NCBI RefSeq assembly: GCF_946892675.1
Contig: NZ_CAMPOV010000001.1
Location: 1,400,033 to 1,464,032 of the forward strand
Source of the DNA: Arthrobacter sp. Marseille-P9274
Lineage (GTDB): Bacteria; Actinomycetota; Actinomycetes; Actinomycetales; Micrococcaceae
Length of the DNA: 64,000 bases
Reading direction: 5' to 3'
Within the stretch, counting starts at the first letter, position 1. Each line of letters starts with the position of its first letter. A program made the translations under genes and the position numbers. The notes beneath the pieces are model-generated. The model saw only the letters and a program-made list of their open reading frames with translations, was not told where the DNA came from and searched no databases. Shown here one piece after another: positions 52,100-60,873 of the stretch.

Positions 52100-53782
52100 A
52101 TGACCGACAGCACAGAAACGGGACGACACAGCACAGGCATGGCACGGCGCTCCGGCGACCCCAACTGGTGGCGGCAGGCGAGCGTCTACCAGATCTACCC
52201 GCGCAGCTTCGCGGACGCAGACGGAGACGGCCTCGGTGACCTGCGCGGGGTTACAGCGAAGGTTCCCTACCTTGCCGCACTGGGAATCGATGCGGTGTGG
52301 CTCAGTCCCTTCTACCCCTCGCCGCTCGCGGACGGCGGCTACGACGTGGCCGACTACAGGGACGTGGACCCGAGGCTTGGGACGCTCGACGACTTCGATC
52401 GCATGACCCAGGCCCTCCACGCTGCCGACATCAAGATCATCGTCGACATCGTGCCGAACCATTCGTCCGACGAACATCCGTGGTTCCGCGAGGCCCTCGC
52501 CGCAGGCCGCGGGTCGCCGGCCCGGGACCGCTACATCTTCCGCGACGGTCTCGGCCCGGACGGCTCGAGGCCGCCCTCCGATTGGGTCTCCCATTTCGGC
52601 GGCAGCGCCTGGACCAGGATCACCGAGCCGACCGGGGAACCGGGGCAGTGGTACCTGCACCTCTTCGCCAAGGAACAGCCGGACTGGAACTGGGAGCACC
52701 CCGAGGTCCGCAAGGACTTCGAAACGACGCTGAGGTTCTGGTCGGACAGGGGAGTGGACGGCTTCCGCGTGGACGTGGCGCATGCCCTCGCCAAGGACAT
52801 GTCGGAACCGCTGCGCAGCAAACCCAGCGTCGCCGACGAGCTGACGCCCGTGGACGGCAAGGACCCGCTCTTCGACCGCGACGAGGTCCATGAGATCTAC
52901 GCGCAATGGCGCAAGGTCTTCGACGAATACGACCCGCCGAGGAGCGCGGTCGCTGAGGCCTGGGTACCGGCCGAGCGGCGGCCGGCCTACGCCAGCCCCG
53001 AAGGCCTGGGCCAGGCCTTCAACTTCGACCTGCTTCGCGCCGACTTCGACCGGCGCGCCTTCCGCGAGATCATCACCAACAATCTCGGCCAGGCCGCGGC
53101 CTCGGGGGCGTCGTCCACCTGGGTCCTCTCCAACCACGACGTTGTCCGCCATGCCACACGCTACGGGCTGCCCGCAGGGCATGACCTTGGACAATGGCTG
53201 ATGGGTGACGGCGCCGATCCCGAGGTGGATTACGAGGCGGGGCTTCGGAGGGCGCGCGCGGCCACCCTGCTGATCCTGGCGCTGCCGGGATCCACCTACC
53301 TGTACCAGGGCGAGGAGCTGGGCCTGTTCGAGGTCGCCGACCTGCCCGCCGCCGCCCTGCAGGATCCGATCTGGCAGCGGACCGGGCGGAAGCTCAAAGG
53401 ACGGGACGGCTGCCGGGTGCCGCTGCCCTGGACGTCCGCCGGGCCGTCCTTCGGCTTCGGACCCGACGGCGCGCACCTACCGCAGCCCGCTTGGTTTGCC
53501 GATGCCGCCGTAGACGTCCAGGACGGCCAAGCAGAGTCGACCCTCGAGTTCTACCGGGCCGCCCTTCGGCTCCGCCGCGAACTCCAGGGCTTCGAGGAGC
53601 TGACCTGGACCGACGGCTCCGCGGACGACGTCCTGCACTTCGTCCGGCCGGGCGGCTGGCACTGCATCACCAACTTCGGCCGCAGTTACGCGGCGCTGCC
53701 GGCCGGCACCTGCCGGATCAGCAGCGGTCCCCTCCGGGCCGGAGAACTACCGCCTGACACGACGGCCTGGTTGACCCGGTAA
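52100..53782 (+). CDS. GH13 alpha-glucosidase
   Basis: This 560-residue protein is an oligo-1,6-glucosidase/alpha-glucosidase type GH13 enzyme: VYQIYPRSFADADGDG, SPFYPSPLADGGYDV, IVDIVPNHSSDEHPWF, the nucleophile Asp in GVDGFRVDVAH, the acid/base Glu in AVAEAWVP and VLSNHDVVRH. It should release glucose from maltose or small alpha-glucans in the cytosol, since no signal peptide is present. ATG 52100 is chosen; a TTG at 52088 overlapping the previous stop is an alternative start. With the TreS-like gene it forms a small maltose/trehalose operon. Confidence 0.9.
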   Translation: MTDSTETGRHSTGMARRSGDPNWWRQASVYQIYPRSFADADGDGLGDLRGVTAKVPYLAALGIDAVWLSPFYPSPLADGGYDVADYRDVDPRLGTLDDFDRMTQALHAADIKIIVDIVPNHSSDEHPWFREALAAGRGSPARDRYIFRDGLGPDGSRPPSDWVSHFGGSAWTRITEPTGEPGQWYLHLFAKEQPDWNWEHPEVRKDFETTLRFWSDRGVDGFRVDVAHALAKDMSEPLRSKPSVADELTPVDGKDPLFDRDEVHEIYAQWRKVFDEYDPPRSAVAEAWVPAERRPAYASPEGLGQAFNFDLLRADFDRRAFREIITNNLGQAAASGASSTWVLSNHDVVRHATRYGLPAGHDLGQWLMGDGADPEVDYEAGLRRARAATLLILALPGSTYLYQGEELGLFEVADLPAAALQDPIWQRTGRKLKGRDGCRVPLPWTSAGPSFGFGPDGAHLPQPAWFADAAVDVQDGQAESTLEFYRAALRLRRELQGFEELTWTDGSADDVLHFVRPGGWHCITNFGRSYAALPAGTCRISSGPLRAGELPPDTTAWLTR

Positions 53783-53868
53783 CCGGCAACCTGGCGCCGC
53801 TGCGGATGCCGGCTCCCTGCGGCGGCAGTCTGGATCGACCGAGGCTCTTCAACAGCGGAACGGACAGT

Positions 53869-53876
53869 GCTAGACA
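53869..53876 (+). promoter_or_regulatory. GCTAGACA promoter box before the CBS gene
   Basis: The same 8-mer lies before the TreS-like gene. TTCAAC at 53848-53853 and TAGACA at 53871-53876 are 17 bases apart, giving a plausible sigma-70-type promoter for the CBS-ThDP gene pair. Confidence 0.35.
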
Positions 53877-53917
53877 AGTAAGTACCCTTATAACTTCCAT
53901 CTGAAGGAGTGGGAAAG

Positions 53918-54331
53918 ATGCTGACAGCACGGGAAATCATGACCGGCAATGCCGAATGCATCGGCGAGAACGAGACCCTGGAGGCGGCGGCGCGCAAGAT
54001 GCTTGAGCTGGATGTCGGCTCCCTGCCCATCTGCGGCGAGGACAACCGGCTCAAGGGAATGGTGACGGACCGCGACATCGTCACGAAATGCCTGGCCCGC
54101 GGCGGCGACCCTCGGACGGCGAAGGCGGGCGAACTGGCGGAAGGCAAGCCGGTCACGATCGGGGCCGACGACGGCATCGAGGAAGCCATCAAGACCATGC
54201 AAACCCACCAGGTGCGGCGGCTTCCAGTGATCGACGGTCACGAGCTGGTCGGAATCCTCAGCCAGGCCGACATAGCCCGCAACTACCCGGAGGACCGGGT
54301 AGGCGACTTGGTCGAGTTCATTTCCTACTGA
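53918..54331 (+). CDS. Two-CBS-domain protein
   Basis: This 137-residue soluble protein consists of two CBS motifs (LDVGSLPICGEDNRLKGMVT and HQVRRLPVIDGHELVGILSQ) that bind adenosine ligands such as AMP or ATP and form a Bateman module. It lacks any catalytic domain and is probably an energy or redox sensor. ATG 53918 follows GAAGGAG; a GTG nine bases upstream is less likely. The ThDP-enzyme gene follows after 18 bases, so the two are probably co-transcribed. Confidence 0.9.
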   Translation: MLTAREIMTGNAECIGENETLEAAARKMLELDVGSLPICGEDNRLKGMVTDRDIVTKCLARGGDPRTAKAGELAEGKPVTIGADDGIEEAIKTMQTHQVRRLPVIDGHELVGILSQADIARNYPEDRVGDLVEFISY

Positions 54332-54349
54332 TCGAGAGGGACGGTCCGC

Positions 54350-56128
54350 ATGCCCCAGCGCACCGCAGCCGACGTCATGGTCGAACGGCTCGAGGCCTGG
54401 GGCGTGCCCCGCATCTTCGGGTACAGCGGCGACGGCATCAACACGTTCATGGGCGCGCTGCGCCGCGCCGGCACGGTCGACTTCGTCCAGGCCCGGCACG
54501 AGGAGAACGCCGCCTTCATGGCCGCCGGACATGCGAAATACACCGGCACCGTCGGCGTCGTGACCTCGACCCAAGGACCGGGCGCGGTCCATCTGCTCAA
54601 CGGGCTCTACGATGCCAAGCTGGATGGTGCCCCGGTGGTCGCGCTCGTGGGCCAGCAGTCCCGCAGTGTCCTCGGGTCGGGCTACATGCAGGAGATCGAC
54701 CTGGCCCTGCTGATGCGCGACGTGGCCTGCTACCGGCAGCAGGTGGCTTCCGCCGAGGCCCTTCCCATGGCCATGGACCGCGCCTTCAAGGCCGCCCTGA
54801 CCCACCGCGGCCCCGCCGTCGTTATTGTTCCCCACGACGTGCAGAAACTGCCCGCCCCCGATTTGGGGCACGAACACGGGATCCTGGTGACGTCGCCGGA
54901 CTGGCGGCCGATGGCGGCCGTTCCCCAGGCGCCGGACCTGCAGGTCGCCGCCGAGGTGCTCAACGCCGGACGCAGGGTGGCGCTGCTCGTTGGCCAGGGC
55001 GCCCGCGGCGCCGAGCGGCAGGTCGAGGCGGTCGCGGAACGGCTCGGTGCCGGCATCGCCACGAGCCTGCTGGGCAAGCCCTTCGTCGACGAGCGGCTGC
55101 CCTATGCCACCGGCACGATGGGTCATCTGGGTACCGGTGCGAGCGGCAAGCTCCTGGGCAACTGCGACACGCTGCTCATTATCGGGTCGAAGGACCCCTG
55201 GACCGAGTTCTACCCGCCTCCCGGGGCCGCGCGGGCGGTGCAGATCGACGCCAACCCGGCGGCCATCGGCATCCGCTATCCCGTGGAGGCGGGCCTCGCA
55301 GGCGACGCCGACCCCACCTTGAGGGCGCTGCTGCCGCTGCTGTCCGGCACTCCGGACGAGGTGTGGCAGAGCGAAGTCCGGGGCTGGGTCGAGGACTGGC
55401 GCCGGCTGTCCGAAGACCGGGCCATGACGCAGGCCAGCCCGATCAATCCCGAGCGCGTCCTGCACGAGCTCGGCCGCCGCTTCCCGGAGGACGCACGACT
55501 GGCGGTCGACGTGGGCAGTTGCGTCTACTGGTATGCCCGGCAGCTCGTGCTCCCGAAGGGTGTCCAAGCCCATCTCTCCGGGACGCTGGCGAGCATGGGG
55601 TGTTCCATTCCGTACGGCATCGCCGCGAAGCTTGACCGCCCCGCGGCCCCGGTGATCGCCGTGTCCGGCGACGGGGCCCTGCAGATGGCCGGGCTGGCGG
55701 AACTGATCACCGTGGCCAGGCTCTGGCCCCAGTGGGCCGACCCCCGCTTCGTCATCTGCGTCCTCAACAACCGCGAGCTGGCTGAAGTGACGTGGGAACA
55801 GCGGGAAATGGAGGGCGAACCGCGGTTCGACGCCAGCCAGGCCATCCCGGAGTTCGACTACGCGGGTTATGCCCGCCTGCTCGGCCTGGAGGGCCTGCGC
55901 GTTGATGATCCGGAAAAGATCGGCCCCGCCTGGGAGAAGGCGCTGGCCGCGGAGTGCCCCTTCCTGCTGGAGTTCGTGACCGATCCGGAGGTGCCGCTGC
56001 TGCCGCCGTTCCCGGCGGGCAAGGACAAAGCCGAAGCCATGCAGCAAGCGCTGGGTGAGGAAGGCGGCTCCGGCCGGCACGCGAGCCGGATGCTGGAGCG
56101 GTACGTCCGCCAGGAAGAGCAGGCATAG
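54350..56128 (+). CDS. Thiamine pyrophosphate-dependent enzyme (pyruvate oxidase/AHAS-like)
   Basis: This 592-residue ThDP enzyme has the full three-domain layout: the N-terminal PYR domain with catalytic Glu in ARHEENAAFMAAG, the central domain with GKPFVDERLPYATG, and the C-terminal PP domain with VSGDGALQMAGLAELIT and NNRELAEVTWEQREM. It resembles pyruvate oxidase or acetolactate synthase type enzymes; the substrate is not clear. It may use pyruvate under stress or carbon overflow. It follows the CBS gene after 18 bases and a convergent FUSC-type gene comes next. Confidence 0.9.
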   Translation: MPQRTAADVMVERLEAWGVPRIFGYSGDGINTFMGALRRAGTVDFVQARHEENAAFMAAGHAKYTGTVGVVTSTQGPGAVHLLNGLYDAKLDGAPVVALVGQQSRSVLGSGYMQEIDLALLMRDVACYRQQVASAEALPMAMDRAFKAALTHRGPAVVIVPHDVQKLPAPDLGHEHGILVTSPDWRPMAAVPQAPDLQVAAEVLNAGRRVALLVGQGARGAERQVEAVAERLGAGIATSLLGKPFVDERLPYATGTMGHLGTGASGKLLGNCDTLLIIGSKDPWTEFYPPPGAARAVQIDANPAAIGIRYPVEAGLAGDADPTLRALLPLLSGTPDEVWQSEVRGWVEDWRRLSEDRAMTQASPINPERVLHELGRRFPEDARLAVDVGSCVYWYARQLVLPKGVQAHLSGTLASMGCSIPYGIAAKLDRPAAPVIAVSGDGALQMAGLAELITVARLWPQWADPRFVICVLNNRELAEVTWEQREMEGEPRFDASQAIPEFDYAGYARLLGLEGLRVDDPEKIGPAWEKALAAECPFLLEFVTDPEVPLLPPFPAGKDKAEAMQQALGEEGGSGRHASRMLERYVRQEEQA

Positions 56129-56165
56129 GGTCCAGCGTCCCGCGGCACCGGCCGGGCGGCGCCGG

Positions 56166-57290
56166 TCAGGCGGCCTCGTCCGCGTCCTCGTCCATGCCGG
56201 TAGCGATCCTAACCGTTTCGATAATGCGCCGCACGGAGGTCGCGACACTGGCGGCGGGGCTCAGGGCCTCGGCGCCGGCATCGGTCCGGGCATCGACGGC
56301 CTGCAGCAGTGCGCCCAGCCCGTCTTCGGCGGCCTGCAGGCGCTCGGGCAGATCGTCGTCGCCCGATTCCCACGCGTGGAGAATGTCCGCCGAGCTCAGG
56401 AGCGATTCGGACAGGGGCTCGAACAGGCCGTCCGGCAGCTCGCCGGACAGCGGCTTCAGTCCTCCGGCGCCGGCCAGCACGTCCGTGATGTCCTTGACGT
56501 GGAACGCCACGGTCTCCAGCGCGCGCAGGTCCTGGTAGTCGGTGCCCACGTCCCGGCTGTGGCGGCGGGCGCGCGGGTTGCCCTTCCGGCTTTCATCGGC
56601 GTGGTAGACGGCCTGCCGCACCTCATGGCCGGTCGTGGAAATGTCAGAGTTATAGCGGGTCCAGGCCTCCGGCTCCGGCGGCCAGTCCTCCGTCAGCGCC
56701 GCGGCCAGCCCCTCCAGGTGCGAGGCCAGCATGGTGCGGAACCGGGAGAGCTGCAGCACCGCGGCACTGAAGTTCAGCGGGGGCCAGATGAGGGCATTCA
56801 CCAACAGGCCGCAGCAGACGCCGACGGCCATCTGCATGGCATAGCCAATGGAGTAGTCCTCGGCATCCTGTCCGCCGATGATCAACACGAAAAGTGCGGC
56901 CATCGGCACGTAGTCCCTGCCGTACCCCAAGGCTCCGATGCCGGAAAGCAGCACCGCGATCCCCACCACCAGCGGAATCGTGACCAGGTTCGGCTCGACG
57001 AAAACCACTACGGCGCCGGCCAGGAGCACGCCGACCAGCAGCCCGGCCAAGGTCTGCAGGCCCGCCTTGACCGAGCCCATGAGGGTCGGATACATGCTGA
57101 CGAGGGCGCCAAGCGGCGCGTAGTAGGGGTAGTCGTCGGCCACGCCCGGCATGTACGGGGCAACGAACCAGGCAATGGCGACGGCGATCGCCGCCTTGAC
57201 CGCCAACAGGATGCGCGCCTGGCTCCAGTTGATTTCCATCCAGGACACAACTCGGCGCAGCGCCGTGGGGGCTTTGAGTGCTAGGGGCAT
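56166..57290 (-). CDS. FUSC-family (aromatic acid exporter-like) membrane protein
   Basis: This 374-residue protein has four or five N-terminal membrane segments, including AAIAVAIAWFVAPYMPG and VGVLLAGAVVVFV, and a long soluble C-terminal helical domain. This is the half-size FUSC/YccS-like form linked to export of aromatic acids or similar compounds. I start at ATG 57290; the frame extends 60 bases further with no ribosome-binding site. It is divergent from the universal stress protein gene and convergent with the ThDP gene. Confidence 0.85.
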   Translation of the reverse strand: MPLALKAPTALRRVVSWMEINWSQARILLAVKAAIAVAIAWFVAPYMPGVADDYPYYAPLGALVSMYPTLMGSVKAGLQTLAGLLVGVLLAGAVVVFVEPNLVTIPLVVGIAVLLSGIGALGYGRDYVPMAALFVLIIGGQDAEDYSIGYAMQMAVGVCCGLLVNALIWPPLNFSAAVLQLSRFRTMLASHLEGLAAALTEDWPPEPEAWTRYNSDISTTGHEVRQAVYHADESRKGNPRARRHSRDVGTDYQDLRALETVAFHVKDITDVLAGAGGLKPLSGELPDGLFEPLSESLLSSADILHAWESGDDDLPERLQAAEDGLGALLQAVDARTDAGAEALSPAASVATSVRRIIETVRIATGMDEDADEAA

Positions 57291-57376
57291 ATTTTCATCT
57301 TCACAGGCGCCCCTGCTGCTGGCTACCGAAAGCCATACTCTTGTCCGCATGCCGCCGATGCGGCGAGACTAGTGCC

Positions 57377-57859
57377 ATGGCAGAGACGGGCGCGGCCTCG
57401 ACCGCGGGCGAGCCCCCGGACGAACCGACGCGCGGATTAATCGTCGTCGGAGTGGACGGTTCGCAACTGTCGATCGCCGCCCTTCGCTACGCCGGGCGGC
57501 TGGCGGAAGGGCTCGGCTGCACCATCGAGGCGGTAGCCGCGTGGCAGTACCATATGGCGCTGGGCACCTTTACGCCGCTGGATTGGACGCCTGAGGAAGA
57601 TACCCGCGAGCTCCTGGACCAGGCCGTGCGGGAGGCCTTCGGTTCAGACCCGCCTGCAGGCCTGCGCCGCACGGTGCGGCAGGGGCATGCAGCCAGCGTC
57701 CTGGCGGAGGCGGGCGCCGGCGCCGAGATGCTGATCGTTGGCAGCCGCGGGCACGGCGGCATCGCAGGGATGCTGCTCGGTTCCGTCAGTTACTCGGTTT
57801 CAGCCCGCGCCCGCTGCCCGGTATTGGTCATGCACCAGCAGCCTGCCCTGGACGAGTAG
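57377..57859 (+). CDS. Universal stress protein (UspA family)
   Basis: This 160-residue single-domain UspA protein starts its fold with IVVGVDGSQLS and has the ATP-binding motif GSRGHGGIAGMLLGSVS (G-2x-G-9x-G-S/T), so it likely binds ATP. In actinobacteria such proteins help with oxygen limitation, starvation and oxidative stress. The ATG at 57377 is the plausible start; the longer frame upstream lacks similarity. It is divergent from the FUSC-type gene. Confidence 0.94.
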   Translation: MAETGAASTAGEPPDEPTRGLIVVGVDGSQLSIAALRYAGRLAEGLGCTIEAVAAWQYHMALGTFTPLDWTPEEDTRELLDQAVREAFGSDPPAGLRRTVRQGHAASVLAEAGAGAEMLIVGSRGHGGIAGMLLGSVSYSVSARARCPVLVMHQQPALDE

Positions 57860-57908
57860 GCGGCCTCCCGCGTCAGCCGGCCGCCGCCTGCGTGCTCCGG
57901 CCCTGGCC

Positions 57909-58754
57909 TCAGCGCGCCGCAACGAACGTCGACATCCCGGCGTGGCTCAGCTCGGTGGCGGCCCCGATCAATACGAGCACGACGTAGGCACTGACAGGCA
58001 CCAGGAGGAGCCACTCCCGCCAGGACCCGGCGTTGCCGAGCAGGGGGAGCGCGAAACTACCGTTGGGCCGCCAGATCCGCCGCAGACCGGGAACCTTGCG
58101 CAGGGCCTTCGGCGGACGGATCCGCAGGGGCCACCAGAGATTGATGCCGCCCGTGGTGACCATGTCCCCGAGGAGATGGACGACGACGCCGATTGCCATC
58201 GCGAGCGGGAACCAGTTCTGGTGCTCGGGTGCGAAGGCAGTGATGAAGGCGGCGACGACGACGCCAACCGCCCAAGGCGTCTTCCGCAACCGGTCCGGGA
58301 TGAACTTGAGGGCTTTGGCGGCGAAGGCGACCAGCAGAATGCAGAGCAGCCCCGCCGCGGGGTAGACGGTTCCGAACCGCTGCGTCTCGATGCTCGGGAG
58401 CCCGGCCAGCCAGGCCAGGGCAACGAACACGGCCACCCCCAGGACGGAGTGGGTGCCGCGCCGGTGCCCTCCGGCAAGGTCGCCGACGGCCGAACACACA
58501 AGGTTGGAGACCGGGGGCAGCGAATGGGCGATGGTGGCGCGGTGGTGGTCAGCGTCGGGGACCAGGGCTGCGCCGGCCGTCACGAGGGCACCGCTGATCA
58601 CACCGGCAGGGCCGACGTCCAGCAGCCCGGCACCCAGCAGGACGGGCTGCTGCGCCCAGTCCGCGCTGACGACGGACCCCAGCGAGACTTCGAACTGTGT
58701 GGTCAGGGCAATCCAGGCGGCGGCTCCGCTGGCGGCATGGTGGGCACCGAGCAT
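57909..58754 (-). CDS. YdjM-like membrane-bound metal-dependent hydrolase
   Basis: This 281-residue integral membrane protein belongs to the YdjM family: MLGAHHAASGAAAW at the N-terminus, LVPDADHHRATIAH, HRRGTHSVLG and HLLGDMVTTGGINLWWP supply the conserved His and Asp residues of a metal site between membrane segments. It is annotated in many genomes as a metal-dependent hydrolase, but the substrate is unknown. It is monocistronic, converging on the universal stress gene. Confidence 0.9.
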   Translation of the reverse strand: MLGAHHAASGAAAWIALTTQFEVSLGSVVSADWAQQPVLLGAGLLDVGPAGVISGALVTAGAALVPDADHHRATIAHSLPPVSNLVCSAVGDLAGGHRRGTHSVLGVAVFVALAWLAGLPSIETQRFGTVYPAAGLLCILLVAFAAKALKFIPDRLRKTPWAVGVVVAAFITAFAPEHQNWFPLAMAIGVVVHLLGDMVTTGGINLWWPLRIRPPKALRKVPGLRRIWRPNGSFALPLLGNAGSWREWLLLVPVSAYVVLVLIGAATELSHAGMSTFVAAR

Positions 58755-58821
58755 CGGAACCGGCTTCCTCTCGACTGGGGGTGTGGCACTGCGCCGGTTC
58801 GAAGTCTAGCCTTCCCCAGTG

Positions 58822-59121
58822 TCAGTCTTTCTCTTCCCACCTCACGTCGAGATTGCGGAAGACCGGGGGCCCGTCGCAGAGTTCGGCGAACCGGGCTGCG
58901 AACTCGGTGGTCTCCGGCCGGCGCGAGTTCTCCATCGCGGACTCGTAGGAGTCGAATTCGACGATGTGCAGATACGTCCCGGGACGGTCGCGATCCTCCG
59001 TCGAAAGGATCCTGCGGAAGGTCGCCGGTGTGCTGCCGTCAGTCCGGGAAGGCCTCCCGAGCTGTTCGATCTCCTCCATCCGCGAGGTCTGGAATTCAAT
59101 GATCTGGATAAAGCCGGCCAT
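58822..59121 (-). CDS. Small dimeric alpha/beta-barrel protein
   Basis: This 99-residue protein (MAGFIQIIEFQTSRMEEIEQ onwards) has the ferredoxin-like strand-helix pattern of dimeric alpha-beta barrel proteins related to antibiotic biosynthesis monooxygenases, with RDRPGTYLHIVEFDSYESA as the central strand region. No cofactor or catalytic residue can be assigned. It stands alone between the YdjM-like gene and tRNA-Leu. Function is unknown. Confidence 0.8.
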   Translation of the reverse strand: MAGFIQIIEFQTSRMEEIEQLGRPSRTDGSTPATFRRILSTEDRDRPGTYLHIVEFDSYESAMENSRRPETTEFAARFAELCDGPPVFRNLDVRWEEKD

Positions 59122-59234
59122 GACGGTTCCTTACCTGGACGATTCGGATGCCGCTCAGGGTAGGCCCGGGTCAGTGTGGCCACAATCACCAATTCGGGGG
59201 GCTGAGGCGCCTTCGGGGACAGACCTTGGAATGC

Positions 59235-59271
59235 AAAAAGACCCCGGAGAACCGTCTGGTTCTCCGGGGTC
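59235..59271 (-). terminator. Rho-independent terminator after tRNA-Leu
   Basis: A perfect 14-bp stem with a 4-base loop is followed on the minus strand by CTTTTTG. It lies 10 bases after the tRNA 3' end and is the best canonical terminator in the window. Confidence 0.92.
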
Positions 59272-59280
59272 CCATCCCTG

Positions 59281-59364
59281 TGCGCGGAGGGGGACTTGAA
59301 CCCCCACCCTCAATAAGAGGACTAGCACCTCAAGCTAGCGCGTCTGCCATTCCGCCACCCGCGC
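59281..59364 (-). tRNA. tRNA-Leu (anticodon GAG)
   Basis: An 84-base class II tRNA with a long variable arm. The acceptor stem GCGCGGG pairs with TCCGCGC (one G-U), the T-loop GGGGTTCAAGTCCCC is canonical, and the anticodon stem CTAGC/GCTAG encloses the loop TTGAGGT, giving anticodon GAG at 59329-59331 for CUC/CUU codons. The 3' CCA is not encoded. It is a single tRNA, followed by a strong terminator, and no integrase lies beside it. Confidence 0.96.
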
Positions 59365-59555
59365 AGGTGGTTTTCTCAGGCCCGGACCGAACCGGTTCCT
59401 TCGAAAGCAGCGAGAAAAACTCTAACACGTTTTTCCGGAAGTACTTAATCGGCCCCGGCCGGGCGGGGCTGACCGGCCGGCCGGCGCCGATTTCCCTCCC
59501 GCCCGCGTGGGTCATCGGTAGGCTGGAGGCACCAGACGAGTGCTAGGAGCCCGCC

Positions 59556-60860
59556 ATGCCCGCAATTTCGCCCGAGGATGAGGTCGCCCGGATCTGTAGC
59601 GAACTCATCCGCTTCGACACCTCCAACTACGGGGGCAATGAAGGCCCGGGGGAGCGGGCCGCCGCCGAATACACCGCCGGACTGCTGGAGGAAGCGGGCC
59701 TGCAGGCCGAGATCTTCGAGTCGGCGCCCGGACGGGCTTCGCTGGTCGCCCGGATGACCGGGGAGGACCCCTCCGCCGGCGCCCTCGTCGTCCACGGCCA
59801 TCTGGACGTGGTGCCTGCGCAGAAGGAGGACTGGCAGGTCGACCCGTTCAGCGGCGAGGAACGCGACGGCCTGATCTGGGGCCGCGGCGCGGTCGACATG
59901 AAGGACATGGACGCCATGATTCTGGCGGTCGCCCGGGACATGGCGCGGACCGGTGTCCGGCCCAAGCGCGACCTGGTGTTCGCCTTCTTCGCGGATGAAG
60001 AGGCCGGCGGCAAGTACGGGGCCCGCTGGGCAGTGGACAACCGGCCCGAACTTTTCGACGGCGCCACCGAGGCCATCTCCGAGGTAGGCGGCTTCTCCGC
60101 CACGATCGGCGGCAAACGCGCCTACATGCTGCAGACCGCGGAAAAGGGCATCGCCTGGTTGAGGCTGGCCGTCATGGGACGGGCCGGCCACGGATCGCAG
60201 CTGAACACGGACAACGCCGTGACAACGCTGGCCCAAGCCGTCGGCCGGATCGGCGCCCACCAGTGGCCGATCGAGCTGACCGATACCACGCGCCGGTTCC
60301 TCGACGGCGTAACCGAGCTGACCGGCGTCGAGTTCGACCCGGACAACCCGGACATCCTTCTCAAGGAGTTGGGCACCGTTGCCCGATTCGTCGGCGCAAC
60401 GCTGCAGAACACTTCCAACCCGACCGTGCTGAAGGCCGGCTACAAGGAGAATGTGATCCCGGGCCTGGCCGAGGCACGGATCGACGCCCGGACGCTGCCG
60501 GGACAGGATGAACTCGTGCTCGCCAAGATCCGGGAGCTGGCGGGCGAGGGCGTCGACGTCAGCTACGTCCACCAGGACCGCGCGCTGGAGGTCCCCTTCT
60601 CCGGCAGCCTCGTGGACGCCATGGTGGACTCGCTGACGGCGGAAGACCCGGACGCCGTCGTCCTGCCTTACACGCTTTCCGGGGGAACCGACAACAAGTC
60701 CCTGGCCCGCCTGGGCATCACCGGCTATGGCTTCGCACCGCTGCGGCTGCCCGACGAGCTGGACTTCACCGGCATGTTCCACGGCGTGGACGAGCGGGTG
60801 CCGGTGGAGTCGCTGAAGTTCGGGACCCGGGTGCTGGGGCGCCTGCTGAGGTCGTACTAG
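59556..60860 (+). CDS. M20-family metallopeptidase
   Basis: This 434-residue dinuclear zinc enzyme has VVHGHLDVVPA (first His-Asp pair), WGRGAVDMKDMDAM, and FFADEEAGGKYGARW with the catalytic and metal Glu residues, plus the dimerisation domain in the middle. M20 enzymes split dipeptides, N-acyl amino acids or related amides; this one is of the broad M20/M25/M40 type without a clear substrate. The acyl-CoA dehydrogenase gene follows after 13 bases. Confidence 0.93.
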   Translation: MPAISPEDEVARICSELIRFDTSNYGGNEGPGERAAAEYTAGLLEEAGLQAEIFESAPGRASLVARMTGEDPSAGALVVHGHLDVVPAQKEDWQVDPFSGEERDGLIWGRGAVDMKDMDAMILAVARDMARTGVRPKRDLVFAFFADEEAGGKYGARWAVDNRPELFDGATEAISEVGGFSATIGGKRAYMLQTAEKGIAWLRLAVMGRAGHGSQLNTDNAVTTLAQAVGRIGAHQWPIELTDTTRRFLDGVTELTGVEFDPDNPDILLKELGTVARFVGATLQNTSNPTVLKAGYKENVIPGLAEARIDARTLPGQDELVLAKIRELAGEGVDVSYVHQDRALEVPFSGSLVDAMVDSLTAEDPDAVVLPYTLSGGTDNKSLARLGITGYGFAPLRLPDELDFTGMFHGVDERVPVESLKFGTRVLGRLLRSY

Positions 60861-60873
60861 GGGAGGAGCGCCA

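Noticed and set aside
53888-56248. 786-codon open frame on the minus strand opposite the CBS and ThDP genes
   Set aside because: The plus-strand genes have strong motifs and ribosome-binding sites; the reverse frame has no recognisable domain.
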